Below are positions 36,498-45,342 of a stretch of DNA of 64,000 bases, in pieces. The notes beneath the pieces are model-generated. The model saw only the letters and a list, made by a program, of their open reading frames with translations, did no database searches and was not told where the DNA came from. This DNA is from Methylobacterium sp. C25 (GTDB lineage: Bacteria; Pseudomonadota; Alphaproteobacteria; Rhizobiales; Beijerinckiaceae). The DNA is taken from the NCBI RefSeq assembly GCF_021352225.1, contig NZ_JAAUVI010000002.1:124001-188000 (forward strand), in the 5' to 3' direction. Both the position numbers and the translations under genes were made by a program. Each line of letters starts with the position of its first letter. The stretch's first letter is position 1.

Positions 36498-37277
36498 ATG
36501 CTCCAGTCCCTGGTGACGCCCGCGCCCCTCGCCTACCGCCGCCTCGGCTGCGTCGGCGATGCGGTCCGGACTGGCTCTCGCTCGCGCCGATGCCGCCGGG
36601 CCTGGGCACCACATCTCGCCGCGACCCGCGAGGTCGTGTGCAAGGCGATCCACGGGGTAGCCCGGCACGATACCGCCGTGATCCTTGGGTCGGGCAGGCT
36701 CGACGACGTGCCGCTCACCATGCTCGCGAAGTCATTCGCCCGGGTCGTCCTGGTGGATGTCGTCCATCCCTTCGCGGCGCGTCGACGCGCTCGGCCTTAT
36801 CGCAACGTCGAGATGATCACGGCCGATCTGAGCGGCAGCTTCTCGCTCGTGCTGTCGCGCGGCTCGGATCTTGAAGCGCCGCTGCCGCCCATCTGCAGCG
36901 AGCGCTCGACCGATCTGGTCGTCTCGGCCAACCTGCTCTCGCAGCTTCCGCTTCGCCCCATCGAGCGCCTTGAAGCCTCCTCCCGCGGCTATGGCCGCTG
37001 GCGGCCCGATGACGGCGACGACCTCGGCCGCGAGATCGTGGCACGTCATCTCGAAGCGCTGGCCGCTCTCCCTGCCCGTGTCTGCCTCGTGACCGATCTC
37101 GACCAGGTCGAGGAAGATCGCGAAGGCCACGTGCTCGATCGGTTGGATCTCCTCTACGGCACTACGCTCGGCGAGCCTGAGCGGGGCTGGAGCTGGGAGT
37201 TGGCACCTTTTGGGGAGATCGCCCGCGACCGGCGGTTGCTGCACGAGGTCGTGGGGTTTTCGGATTGGCGGCCGTAG
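36498..37277 (+). CDS. Hypothetical Rossmann-like protein
   Basis: A 259-residue protein I know only as a conserved alphaproteobacterial hypothetical. It starts MLQSLVTPAPLAYRRLGCVGDAV, then RRAWAPHLAATREVV. The core TAVILGSGRLDDVPLTMLAKSFARVVLVDVVHPFAARR looks like the start of a Rossmann fold with an acidic residue for a nucleotide ribose. It ends with a Trp-rich tail (GWSWELAPFGEIARD). A methyltransferase-like fold is possible, but no SAM motif beyond the first strand is convincing. A TTG at 36486 is an alternative start. It diverges from the hydrolase gene. Confidence 0.7.
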   Translation: MLQSLVTPAPLAYRRLGCVGDAVRTGSRSRRCRRAWAPHLAATREVVCKAIHGVARHDTAVILGSGRLDDVPLTMLAKSFARVVLVDVVHPFAARRRARPYRNVEMITADLSGSFSLVLSRGSDLEAPLPPICSERSTDLVVSANLLSQLPLRPIERLEASSRGYGRWRPDDGDDLGREIVARHLEALAALPARVCLVTDLDQVEEDREGHVLDRLDLLYGTTLGEPERGWSWELAPFGEIARDRRLLHEVVGFSDWRP

Positions 37278-37295
37278 GGCGGGCGGCATCGTTGC

Positions 37296-37997
37296 TCAAG
37301 CCGACTCCAGCTGGCGCAACCGAGGAGTGGCCGGCATCAACCTGCGCAGCACGATGTGCGTCGGCAAGAACAGGAGGAGCGGCAATCCGACGAGCATCAG
37401 CGAGAGCCAGGCCCAAGCCGGCATCCAAGCTTGTGCCGTCACGTCGCTGAAGCCCCAGACGTAGTTTATGTTCACCGGCGTCAGCCCGGCGTCGGTGCGT
37501 GGGGCCGGCATCAGGAAGAAGCAGACAAGGATCGTGATCACAGCCATCACGGTCCAGATCGGCAGCGCGCGGCGGTCGTAGCCAAGCCGGGCGACGAGGT
37601 AGACCAGCAGCAGCGGTAGCCATCCATGAAAGCCGGACAAGGCCCGCAAGAGCAAGGGTTTGGCCGGGTCGAACATGTACTCGGTCATGCCCGTGATCGG
37701 CCGGCCGATGGCGGTGCCGAGAAAATCGACGATCCAGAGGATCTGCGGTGCCAGGATGCCGACGGTGCAGAGCGAGATCAGCAACGGACTCTCGATCCAG
37801 ATGCCGATCAGGGTGAGAAGCACGGCCTGATCGCAGAAATAAATGAAGTTCGTCGGACCGTAATGGAAGAGATAGACCGGGATCAGGACCAGCGCGAAGG
37901 CCGAGTAGGCGAGCTTCAACGACAGAGGAATTCTGGGTTCGCGCGCGACAAGCGCGGTGGGCGCCATCGAAATGGCGTTCGGGGCAGTCATCATCAT
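37296..37997 (-). CDS. Conserved hypothetical integral membrane protein
   Basis: A 233-residue protein with about six transmembrane helices and characteristic LFHYGPTNFIYFCDQAVLLTLIGIWIES, APQILWIVDFLGTAIGRPITGMTEYMFD and FHGWLPLLLVYLVARLGYDRRA segments. Proteins with this pattern are annotated only as membrane-associated proteins; I do not know a function. It starts 68 bp after the end of the YiaAB gene on the same strand and may be part of the pspA-yiaAB transcript. If so, a role in envelope maintenance is plausible. Confidence 0.78.
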   Translation of the reverse strand: MMMTAPNAISMAPTALVAREPRIPLSLKLAYSAFALVLIPVYLFHYGPTNFIYFCDQAVLLTLIGIWIESPLLISLCTVGILAPQILWIVDFLGTAIGRPITGMTEYMFDPAKPLLLRALSGFHGWLPLLLVYLVARLGYDRRALPIWTVMAVITILVCFFLMPAPRTDAGLTPVNINYVWGFSDVTAQAWMPAWAWLSLMLVGLPLLLFLPTHIVLRRLMPATPRLRQLESA

Positions 37998-38065
37998 CTC
38001 CGAAAACGGAAGGGATCAGCCGGCCGCGACGCCTTCGTGACATCGCGGGCCGGAGCCTGTCGGGA

Positions 38066-38341
38066 TCAATCCTTGCCCACCGACATCAACAGGCGCTCGG
38101 TGCGGGCGTCCTCGATTCGGTTGTGCATGCGTTTGCTTTCGTGGACGTCGCGCATCGTCTTGGTGCAGGTCACGCAGGACTGGACGAGCATGACGACGCC
38201 CATGGCGAAGTAGCCCTTCATCCAGAAGTCGATCGGCATGAACAGGATGCCGATGGCGACCATCGCTGCAGAGGCGATGAAGGAGCCGTAGGTGAAGGTG
38301 ACCCAGGCGCTCGAATGTTGGGGTGCGGTCTCGGTGGTCAT
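38066..38341 (-). CDS. YiaA/YiaB family inner-membrane protein
   Basis: A 91-residue protein with the YiaAB two-helix domain. The sequence AWVTFTYGSFIASAAMVAIGILFMPIDFWMKGYFAMGVVMLVQSCVTCTKTMRD matches the family, with two membrane helices and a cytoplasmic tail of about 30 charged residues. YiaAB proteins are small inner-membrane proteins of unknown role. It lies 39 bp downstream of a PspA-like gene on the same strand. This suggests a shared role at the cytoplasmic membrane, possibly as an anchor or partner of PspA. Confidence 0.88.
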   Translation of the reverse strand: MTTETAPQHSSAWVTFTYGSFIASAAMVAIGILFMPIDFWMKGYFAMGVVMLVQSCVTCTKTMRDVHESKRMHNRIEDARTERLLMSVGKD

Positions 38342-38380
38342 GATGGATGTTTCCTCGGATGGCCGTAAGCAAGTGAAAGG

Positions 38381-39055
38381 TCAGGCGGCGTCGGCACGGC
38401 GGCGCAGCCGGTCGAGCACAGCGTCGGCGGTAGCCTTGCTGCTCGAGCCGAAGCCCTCGCGCGCCATGCGCTCCGCGATGTCCACGCCGGGATCGATCTC
38501 GGCCAATGCTGCCTCCGTATCGGCGGCCTCCAGCTGAAGCTCGCGAAGACGATTCAGCGTGGCCTCGGCCTCGGTCAGTGTCGCGAGTTCGTTCGGACCG
38601 GGATTGACCCGCATGCGGCGCACGGCCTCTGCGGCTGCGGCCGTGCGACGGCCGCGCTCGAGTTCGGCTTGACGCCGCGTCGCGTCGGCAACGACCGTGC
38701 GGATGCGCGCGACTTCAGCTTCGTAGCGACTGCGCGCCTGACGGATTGCGTCTCGCTCGGATTCGAGCTCGGCGATCGCTTGGGCGGCTTCCCGAGCGAG
38801 ATCCTCGCGACCTGCGGACAGTGCCGCGATCGTGCGGGTTTCGAGGTCCGCAGCTCGGCTCTCTATTTCGGTGAGTTTTCGGCCCTCGGCCTGATCGGCC
38901 GCGATGGCTGCGGCCAGAGCGCGGCGGCTGCGCTCGAGGGAGGCGCGGGTCTCGCGGACCTGCTGGTCGAGGATCAGGAGCGCGTTGCGGTCGAGTAACT
39001 CTTCCTCGGCACGGGCCGCGGCGCCACGGGCGAGAATGCGGAACAGCTTGAGCAT
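38381..39055 (-). CDS. PspA/IM30 family protein
   Basis: A 224-residue protein, almost all coiled coil, starting MLKLFRILARGAAARAEEELLDRNALLILDQQVRETRASLERSRRAL. This is the PspA/IM30 (ESCRT-III-related) pattern, with DPGVDIAERMAREGFG near the C-terminus. PspA-type proteins bind and stabilise stressed inner membranes. No PspBC or PspF genes are nearby. Its partner is YiaAB. A pair of TTGCAC-N3-GTGCAA-type operators 53-90 bp upstream and a 7-6-7 inverted repeat 16-35 bp upstream suggest control by a dedicated repressor rather than sigma-54/PspF; no sigma-54 promoter is obvious. Confidence 0.85.
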   Translation of the reverse strand: MLKLFRILARGAAARAEEELLDRNALLILDQQVRETRASLERSRRALAAAIAADQAEGRKLTEIESRAADLETRTIAALSAGREDLAREAAQAIAELESERDAIRQARSRYEAEVARIRTVVADATRRQAELERGRRTAAAAEAVRRMRVNPGPNELATLTEAEATLNRLRELQLEAADTEAALAEIDPGVDIAERMAREGFGSSSKATADAVLDRLRRRADAA

Positions 39056-39070
39056 CGGTGTGTCTCCACA

Positions 39071-39090
39071 GGCGTGATCGATGTCACGCC
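39071..39090. promoter_or_regulatory. 7-6-7 inverted repeat in the pspA leader
   Basis: GGCGTGA and TCACGCC separated by TCGATG, 16 bp upstream of the PspA-like start codon. It could form a leader hairpin or be an operator. Confidence 0.4.
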
Positions 39091-39107
39091 GGATGGTTCA
39101 CACGAGT

Positions 39108-39145
39108 TTGCACAGTGTTCAAGTGAGATATTGCACATCGTGCAA
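39108..39145. promoter_or_regulatory. Paired 15-bp operators upstream of the PspA-like gene
   Basis: A perfect palindrome TTGCAC-ATC-GTGCAA at 39131-39145 and a one-mismatch copy TTGCAC-AGT-GTTCAA at 39108-39122, 23 bp apart start to start. The repetition and helical spacing suggest cooperative binding of a dimeric regulator. Confidence 0.55.
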
Positions 39146-39271
39146 AATGCGCATCGCGGCTGCATCCGAGACGATGTCAGCGAGCCGTGTGACGGCTCGG
39201 CTCGCCGCTTGGCGGAAGACCCGGGGCTGTGAGTGACGAGAGGTCGGTGCCGCGCAGCGGCAACCGCGCGC

Positions 39272-39742
39272 CTACTGGTTCTCGCGGGCGGCGAGCCAGG
39301 ACAATGTGAAATAAGCGACGATGGCGGCGCCCTGCAGGACGATCAGCAGGATCGGCATCGGCAGGAGTTGAGGCGTCAACACGGCGAGCGTGATGCCGCT
39401 GGTAGCGGCGAGCAGCCAGACCACGCCACCCCAGGCGCTGGTCAGCCAGAGGCCCACTGCAGCGGTGAAGTCGATCACGGCGAAATAGACCATCACCGTC
39501 TGCCGGCCGAGCGGCTCGCTTTCGAACGGAGGGCTGCCGGGAAGCACGTCGACGATATCGGCCCAGGTCAACACACCCTTGGCAACCCAGACCAGCGCCA
39601 CGATGCGCATGAACCAGACCAGCACCGTGTCCCAATGCGTCTGCCGGCGCTCGGCACGCTCGATACGGTCGTTCGCGCCCTCGGCGCCTCCGATGCGCCC
39701 TCGGCCATCCCGCGTCGTGCCGACTTTTGTCAGGGCTTTCAC
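39272..39742 (-). CDS. Hypothetical four-helix membrane protein (DUF6163-like)
   Basis: A 156-residue protein with a charged N-terminal tail of about 35 residues, then about four transmembrane helices (WFMRIVALVWVAKGVLTW, VMVYFAVIDFTAAVGLWL, GVVWLLAATSGITLAVL, ILLIVLQGAAIVAYFTLSWLA). The pattern fits the DUF6163 family of Hyphomicrobiales, although I am recalling this rather than checking it. It starts 13 bp after the stop of the 3-hydroxyisobutyryl-CoA hydrolase gene on the same strand. No function is known. Confidence 0.7.
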   Translation of the reverse strand: MKALTKVGTTRDGRGRIGGAEGANDRIERAERRQTHWDTVLVWFMRIVALVWVAKGVLTWADIVDVLPGSPPFESEPLGRQTVMVYFAVIDFTAAVGLWLTSAWGGVVWLLAATSGITLAVLTPQLLPMPILLIVLQGAAIVAYFTLSWLAARENQ

Positions 39743-39755
39743 CGGAAGGACCCGC

Positions 39756-40817
39756 TCAAGCGAAGGACGGCTCAGGGCCGTCGAGGGGTTCGAAGGCAGC
39801 AGCGATCGCCGCCGGATCGACCGCGTCGAGCGTGGCTGGCTGCCAGCGCGGCGCGCCGTCCTTGTCGACGATGACCGAGCGCACGCCTTCGAAGAAGTCG
39901 TTGCCGCCCATCACGCGGGTGCAGAGACGGTATTCCGTCAGCATTGCTTCGGCGAAGTCCAGATCGATCCCACGCCGCATCTGCTCGAACGCGATGAGCA
40001 CACTCGTCGGCGAGCGCGAGCGGATCAGGGCCGCCGTCTCAGCCGGGAAGGATGCTCCGGACGACGCCGCCACGTCGAGGCGGCCGAGAACGTCGTGCAA
40101 GGTTGGGGCGGAGAAACACTCGTCGATCGTGCTGCGCTCGGCAACGAGCGGGCCGGTCTCGGGCCGTTCGGCCGTGAAGGCAGCAAGCGTGTCCTCGATA
40201 TCCTCGCCCCTCGCCAGCGCGTTGACGATGGCCTCGAAATCGGCGGCCCGCGCGGCATGTGTGGCGAGACCGAGGGTGAGGGCATCGCCTGCTCCGACCC
40301 GTGCTCCTGTCACGGCGAGATAGGTGCCCGTGCGTCCTGGCAGGCGCGGAAGCGAATAGGTCATTCCGACATCGGGAAAGTAGCCGATGCCGGCCTCGGG
40401 CATGGCGAACATGTACTTCTCGGAGGCGACGCGCACGTCCCCGTGCAGCGAGAGCCCAACGCCTCCGCCCATCACGACGCCCTCGATCAGCGCGATGTAA
40501 GGCTTCGGATAGCGCTTCACGTAGGCGTCCAGCTGATACTCGCCGGTCCAGAACGCCATGGTCTCGTCGAAACGGCCGGCCTTGCCGAGTTCGTATATCT
40601 GGCGGATGTCGCCGCCTGCGCAGAAGGCCCGTCCGCCCGCCCCGCGGATGACGATCCGGCTGACAGCGTCGTCGGTTTCCCAGGCTTCCAACTGAGCGTG
40701 CATGGCTAGGATCATCGGCAGCGTCAGCGCGTTGAGCGCTTTCGGACGATTGAGGGTAATGAGGCCTGCCGCGCCTCGCCTTTCCAGGATGATTTCAGGA
40801 CCGGCCTGATCCGACAT
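39756..40817 (-). CDS. Enoyl-CoA hydratase/isomerase family protein, 3-hydroxyisobutyryl-CoA hydrolase type
   Basis: A 353-residue crotonase-fold protein. Its length and sequence (AFCAGGDIRQIYELGK, PYIALIEGVVMGGGVGLSLHGDVRVASEKYMFAMPEAGIGYFPDVGMTY) match 3-hydroxyisobutyryl-CoA hydrolases of valine breakdown better than simple enoyl-CoA hydratases, which are about 260 residues. The catalytic Glu is in PEAGIG and an Asp is in PDVGM. The C-terminal ECH_2 extension ends with the GVRSVIVDKDGAPRW signature. No other valine-pathway genes are adjacent. Confidence 0.88.
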   Translation of the reverse strand: MSDQAGPEIILERRGAAGLITLNRPKALNALTLPMILAMHAQLEAWETDDAVSRIVIRGAGGRAFCAGGDIRQIYELGKAGRFDETMAFWTGEYQLDAYVKRYPKPYIALIEGVVMGGGVGLSLHGDVRVASEKYMFAMPEAGIGYFPDVGMTYSLPRLPGRTGTYLAVTGARVGAGDALTLGLATHAARAADFEAIVNALARGEDIEDTLAAFTAERPETGPLVAERSTIDECFSAPTLHDVLGRLDVAASSGASFPAETAALIRSRSPTSVLIAFEQMRRGIDLDFAEAMLTEYRLCTRVMGGNDFFEGVRSVIVDKDGAPRWQPATLDAVDPAAIAAAFEPLDGPEPSFA

Positions 40818-40935
40818 GCACGCGCCTTCTCGTTGAAGCGCTTAGACGAAGTCTCAGACGCTCCGTCAATCACGGCCGAGCTGTCGTCGCGGGAAAGAGG
40901 GCTCGATCCGCGGCCACGCAAAAGTGGCGGCCGGC

Positions 40936-41934
40936 CTACTGGTTATCGACCGCCGCGCTCAGCGCCGGAGTCCAGCGCGCAACTTCGCTCTCCACGAGCT
41001 TTTGCAGGGCCGCGGGGCCGCGCTCGCTGCCCGTTGGGATCTTGCCGCCGAGCTTCAGCAGCCGCTCTCGCACGGTAGGGTCGTCGAGTGCCGCGTCGAG
41101 GGCGCCGACGAGCTTTGCCCTCACGTCTTTCGGCAGGTTCTTCGGCGCGAAGACGGCGTTCCAGGCGCTGACCTCGAAGCCGGGAAGCCCAGCCTCCCGC
41201 GTCGTCGGGACGTCTGGGAGGGCCGGCGAACGCTCCGGAGTGGCAATGGCGTAGGCCCTGATCGTTCCGGCCTTCAGGTGCGGCACCACATTGACGATCT
41301 GATCGGTCATGAAGTCGACCTGTCCGGAGACGAGGTCGTTCATGGCAGGGCCGGTGCCGCGATAGACGACGAAGGTCGGCTTCGCGTTGACCATCGCATC
41401 GAACAGCATCCCGGTTGAATGCGAGACTGAACCGACGCCGGCATGAGCCTGGCTATAGGTCGCGCCCTTGGTCTGCAGGGTCTCGATGAACCCCTTCAGG
41501 TCACTCGCCGGAAAATCCTTGCGGGCGACGACCAGCACCGGGGTTCCCGCCGCGACCCCGATCGGATCGAAGGTGCGGGCCGGGTCATATTTCAGGGTGC
41601 GGAAGAGGGCCGGAGCGGCCCCATGCGTGCCCATATGCCCGACCATGATGGTGTAGCCGTCGGGCTTGGCCCGCGAGGCCTCGGTGATGCCTGTGGTGCC
41701 GCCGCCGCCCGAGATGTTCTCGATCCGGATCGTCTGCCCGAGAGCCTTCGCCATGGACGGCGCGATGATCCGGGCGATCGTATCGGTCGGTCCGCCGGCC
41801 GCAAAAGGCACGACCAGGGCGATCGGTCGGTCCGGGTAGCCCTCCTCTGCCATTGTTGGAACCGATGCCGACAGAACCGCTCCCACGGCGAGAGCAGCAG
41901 CGAGCAGCGCGCGGGATCGATCGAGGGCGGACAT
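40936..41934 (-). CDS. Orphan Bug/TctC family tricarboxylate-type binding protein
   Basis: A 332-residue periplasmic binding protein of the Bug (TctC) family. It has a signal peptide (MSALDRSRALLAAALAVGAV, cleavage near TMAEE) and the family motifs YPDRPIALVVPFAAGGPTDTIAR, GGGGTTGI and ALPDVPTTREAGLPGFEVSAW. Bug proteins deliver carboxylates to TctAB permeases. No tctA or tctB gene is nearby, so it must work with a permease elsewhere or act as a sensor or scavenger. It starts at the ATG at 41934. Neighbours on both sides are unrelated. Confidence 0.92.
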   Translation of the reverse strand: MSALDRSRALLAAALAVGAVLSASVPTMAEEGYPDRPIALVVPFAAGGPTDTIARIIAPSMAKALGQTIRIENISGGGGTTGITEASRAKPDGYTIMVGHMGTHGAAPALFRTLKYDPARTFDPIGVAAGTPVLVVARKDFPASDLKGFIETLQTKGATYSQAHAGVGSVSHSTGMLFDAMVNAKPTFVVYRGTGPAMNDLVSGQVDFMTDQIVNVVPHLKAGTIRAYAIATPERSPALPDVPTTREAGLPGFEVSAWNAVFAPKNLPKDVRAKLVGALDAALDDPTVRERLLKLGGKIPTGSERGPAALQKLVESEVARWTPALSAAVDNQ

Positions 41935-42074
41935 CGGACATCCTCCTGGATGACAGCGCCTCACAGTTACGAGCAGCCGGTCATGGCCGGCAAGAGCTAT
42001 GCCTGCCGGCCCTGTCGCGTGGTGATGCCGCCAGCGCGTTGATGCCGCCGAGGAAGCCGGTCGGCATCGCGTCA

Positions 42075-44744
42075 TCAGGGCGCTGCGCCGAGCTTGCGGC
42101 GAATGGGCTCCCCACTCTCGCTGTCGCGGCGAGCCGGCTCCTCGGTATCGCCCCCCTTGCGCGCGGGAACGGTTCCGACGGCGCTCGCAATCTGGCCGAG
42201 CGCGTCTCGCACGGGCTCCAGCCCCTGAACGGTGATGAAGCTGGAGGCCGGTCCCATTGCTGGGATGAAGCCGGCTTCCGAGAGCGTCTTGAACACGGAG
42301 AAGTTGAGATCGCTCTGCACACTGGACCCGAGATTCACGTCGCTGATCATGGCGATCAGGTCGAATTCCAGGAACGGGTCGCCGATCTTCTTGAAGACGA
42401 CGCGCGGTGGCGGCTGCTTGAGCACGTCCGCGTGGGCCTTCGCACACTCGACCAGCATCTCTGCCGCGCGCACCGGATCCTGGTTGCGCAGAACGCTCAC
42501 CGAGACGATCACCCGCCCGCTGCGGTCGCCGCGCACGCGGTTCTTCACCACGCCCGAGATCAGGTTGGAATTCGGCACGATCACGGCCGAGCGGTCGAAG
42601 GTCTGGATCTCGGTCGAGCGCACCGAGATGCGCTTCACGATGCCCTCGCTGTCGCCGATCAGCACCTGGTCGCCGACCCGGATTGGGCGCTCCCAGAGCA
42701 AGAGCAGGCCCGAGACGAAGTTGTTGACGATGGACTGGAGGCCGAAACCGATACCGACCGAGAGCGCGCCGGCGACGATGGTGAGTTTCTCCAGGCTGAG
42801 GCCGAGATAGGAGAACGCCAGAGCGAGCGCGAGCAGGAAGCCGCAATAGCCCGCCATCGTCGAGATCGAGTTGCGTAAACCCGCATCGAGGTCAGTCGCG
42901 GGTAGGTAGGTATTCTCCAGCCAGCGCTGAATCGACCGTGTGACGAAGACCCCGAGCGCGAGGATGCCGAGGCCGAACACGATCCCGGAGAGCGAGATCG
43001 TGACGTCGCCGACCTTGAAGCCGAAAAAGGCCGAGCGCAGCGACGAGAAAACATCGTTCGAATCGAGCCCCCATGGTGCCAGCGCGAGGAGCAGCGCGAC
43101 CGCGATGAGCACCAGCCGGGCCAGCCCCGTAGCGAGCACAGCGATCTGGTTGAGAGAGCGTTTGCGCAGGCCGGTATTGGCCTGGAGTGCGGTGGCGATC
43201 TTGGTGTCGTCGGTGAGTGAGCCGCCGATGAAGACGTCCGCGCTGGCAATGAGCAGCCAGAACAGCACGAAGAGGCTTGCCGTCCAGATCAATTGATCAA
43301 CCAGGAACGACGCGAGGGCGACATAGCCGATAATGGCACCGATGCCGACGAGGACCGTCGCCGCCCAACCAAGCAGCCGCAGCGGGCCGCCAATGCCGCT
43401 CGACGTCTCGGTTCCGACGTAGGGACCGAAGCACGCCTCCTCCTTCTCCGCCGTGTCGGCGAAGCGGTGCAGGCCGATCGCCAGCAGCAACGCTGCGGTC
43501 ACGGCACCGATGCCGCGGGTCGCGATGGAGATCGAAAGCGCGGCGTAGATGCCGGAGTTCAGAGCCTCGGTGGACTTCGAGACCGTAATGACGACCGCGA
43601 TGCTGACCGCAAGGAGCTGTACGCGCCAGGCCGCCGCATCGCTGACTGGCGTCGGTCGCCAGGCCGGCTTGCCGACTGCCAGCAGCGCGTCGCAGAGCGC
43701 CTGGACAAAGGCGATGAAGGCAAGCCCGATCAGGATGGCGCTCGCCACCGGCATCAGCCGGGTCGGCAACAGGTTCGTGGCATCGAGCGCGTAGTAGATG
43801 GCATAGCTGCCGGCCACTGCCGGCACGGTGCCGAGGAGCAGCACGCGCCAGGCAGCAAGCAGCTTGGCTCGGCGGGATGGATCGGTCACCTTGATGTCGC
43901 GCCGGCCGAATTTTGGCGCGATGTTGCGCCGGCCGAAATACAGCGCGAACGAGATCCCGAAGGCCGCGCCGAGAACCAGCAGGTTCCACAGGCTGCCGTT
44001 GCGCGAGAAGAGATAGAGGATGTCTTCGAGCGCTGATTGAAGCGACTTGAGGTCCCGCGGCAGGTCGGCCCCGATCTTCATCCAGAGATCGGGACTGAAC
44101 AGCGCGGATGAGCGCTCGAACAGGCCGCGGGTGAAGGCTGCACGGCGCTTGTTGGTGATCTGGTCGACGATCTGGTCGCTTTGGACCAGAAGCGACTTGG
44201 CCAGACGCTGTGTCTCGTCGATCTCGGTGACGGCGTGCTCGCGCTCGGCGCGCTCCTTGGCGACGTCCTCTCCCTCCTCCGTGTCCTTCGGCTTCGGCCC
44301 GAGTTGGGTCAGGCGCTCGCGCGCAGCCTCGAGCCGCGGCTCAAGGGCGGCGATGATCGTGCGGATCCGATCGGAAACGCTCTCCAGGCCGTCGCGGGCG
44401 CGGCTGAGAGCAGCGGGGTCGATGTCGCGGCCGGTGATCGACTTCTCGCGGGAATCGAGGTCGCCCTTGATCTGATCGAGGCGTCCGCGGACCGTCTTGA
44501 TTCCCTCGGAGACCACCGGCTTCGCAACTGGCTTCGCCGCTGGAGCGGGTGTGGCCGCGGCGCCCTGTGCCGGCTGCGGCTTGTCGCCGCCAGCTTGGGG
44601 CGGCGGAGCCGCCTTCTGTTCCTGCGGTTGAGTGGGCGCCGCGCCCTGAGCCAGCGCCCCGGTTAGAGCCGCGAATCCGACACCTGCCAGGATTGCCGAG
44701 AGGGCCGCGATGCGCGCGGCGCGAAGGGTCGATCGAACCATCAT
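42075..44744 (-). CDS. Large MscS-family mechanosensitive channel with DUF3772 region
   Basis: An 889-residue membrane protein. A signal peptide ends near ALAQ, followed by a Pro/Ala/Gln-rich linker and a periplasmic coiled-coil domain of the DUF3772 type (about residues 80-270). About ten transmembrane helices follow. The MscS core is at about residues 640-830, with the pore-helix region LSVGIGFGLQSIVNNFVSGLLLLWERPIRVGDQVLIGDSEG being typical. A charged C-terminal tail ends the protein. It protects against osmotic downshift. I chose the ATG at 44744; the frame is open upstream to 44945 without support. Confidence 0.9.
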   Translation of the reverse strand: MMVRSTLRAARIAALSAILAGVGFAALTGALAQGAAPTQPQEQKAAPPPQAGGDKPQPAQGAAATPAPAAKPVAKPVVSEGIKTVRGRLDQIKGDLDSREKSITGRDIDPAALSRARDGLESVSDRIRTIIAALEPRLEAARERLTQLGPKPKDTEEGEDVAKERAEREHAVTEIDETQRLAKSLLVQSDQIVDQITNKRRAAFTRGLFERSSALFSPDLWMKIGADLPRDLKSLQSALEDILYLFSRNGSLWNLLVLGAAFGISFALYFGRRNIAPKFGRRDIKVTDPSRRAKLLAAWRVLLLGTVPAVAGSYAIYYALDATNLLPTRLMPVASAILIGLAFIAFVQALCDALLAVGKPAWRPTPVSDAAAWRVQLLAVSIAVVITVSKSTEALNSGIYAALSISIATRGIGAVTAALLLAIGLHRFADTAEKEEACFGPYVGTETSSGIGGPLRLLGWAATVLVGIGAIIGYVALASFLVDQLIWTASLFVLFWLLIASADVFIGGSLTDDTKIATALQANTGLRKRSLNQIAVLATGLARLVLIAVALLLALAPWGLDSNDVFSSLRSAFFGFKVGDVTISLSGIVFGLGILALGVFVTRSIQRWLENTYLPATDLDAGLRNSISTMAGYCGFLLALALAFSYLGLSLEKLTIVAGALSVGIGFGLQSIVNNFVSGLLLLWERPIRVGDQVLIGDSEGIVKRISVRSTEIQTFDRSAVIVPNSNLISGVVKNRVRGDRSGRVIVSVSVLRNQDPVRAAEMLVECAKAHADVLKQPPPRVVFKKIGDPFLEFDLIAMISDVNLGSSVQSDLNFSVFKTLSEAGFIPAMGPASSFITVQGLEPVRDALGQIASAVGTVPARKGGDTEEPARRDSESGEPIRRKLGAAP

Positions 44745-45342
44745 CGTCCTTGTTCGAGGGCCGCGCCCGTGTCCGTGGCCAAAGTGATGTTCGCGACTGA
44801 GATGGAGCAGTTCGCGAAAATCGCACCGGTCGCGGTGTCTTCCGTCGCGGATCAATGGGGCGAAACGGTGCAGCTCGCACCTGAACATGTCGCTTAAGGA
44901 TCGAATCTGTGCGCGCGACGTCTCGCCAATCCGACCGACCTTCACAACCCTGTCACGTCGATATTAGACTGAGCAGCAATGGACATGGCCCTGTCGTTTC
45001 GCTGCCGGGCAGCGACGATCGTCGTGACTCAGTCCGACGCCCCACTGCCCGCGTCTCACCGGCTGCCCCTCCCCGGCAGCCGTCGCCGCCGTTTCCATTC
45101 CGTTTTCGCTCCACGCCACCTCGGCGGCACTGTAACGGTCAAGCTTTCGCAGCGCGGAAGAAGAGCTGGGGGTGCCATGTCCGACCGGATCGGAGTATTG
45201 GACCAACCCACGGGGTCAGAGCTCGTGAACGCGATCAGAGAGTTGCGTCTATGACGAGTGCCCTCATCTTCGCTTTTGCCCTCCCATCGGCGGCGCGCTC
45301 CGAATGGCATTTCGGCGCGGCTGCCGATCATCGGAGGTCGAC
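44745..45342. other. Gene-free stretch of 598 bp
   Basis: Divergent gap between the MscS-type channel and the HNH gene. Several short frames exist (for example a 25-codon one at 45178), but none has similarity or a convincing ribosome site apart from the leader of the HNH gene. No tRNA, hairpin-T terminator or CtrA box is evident. Confidence 0.5.

Noticed and set aside
38123..38368. Frame antisense to the YiaAB gene
   Set aside because: Shadow frame; the opposite strand has a well-defined two-helix YiaAB protein.
45178..45254. 25-codon frame in the 598-bp gap
   Set aside because: Too short, with no convincing ribosome site and no similarity.
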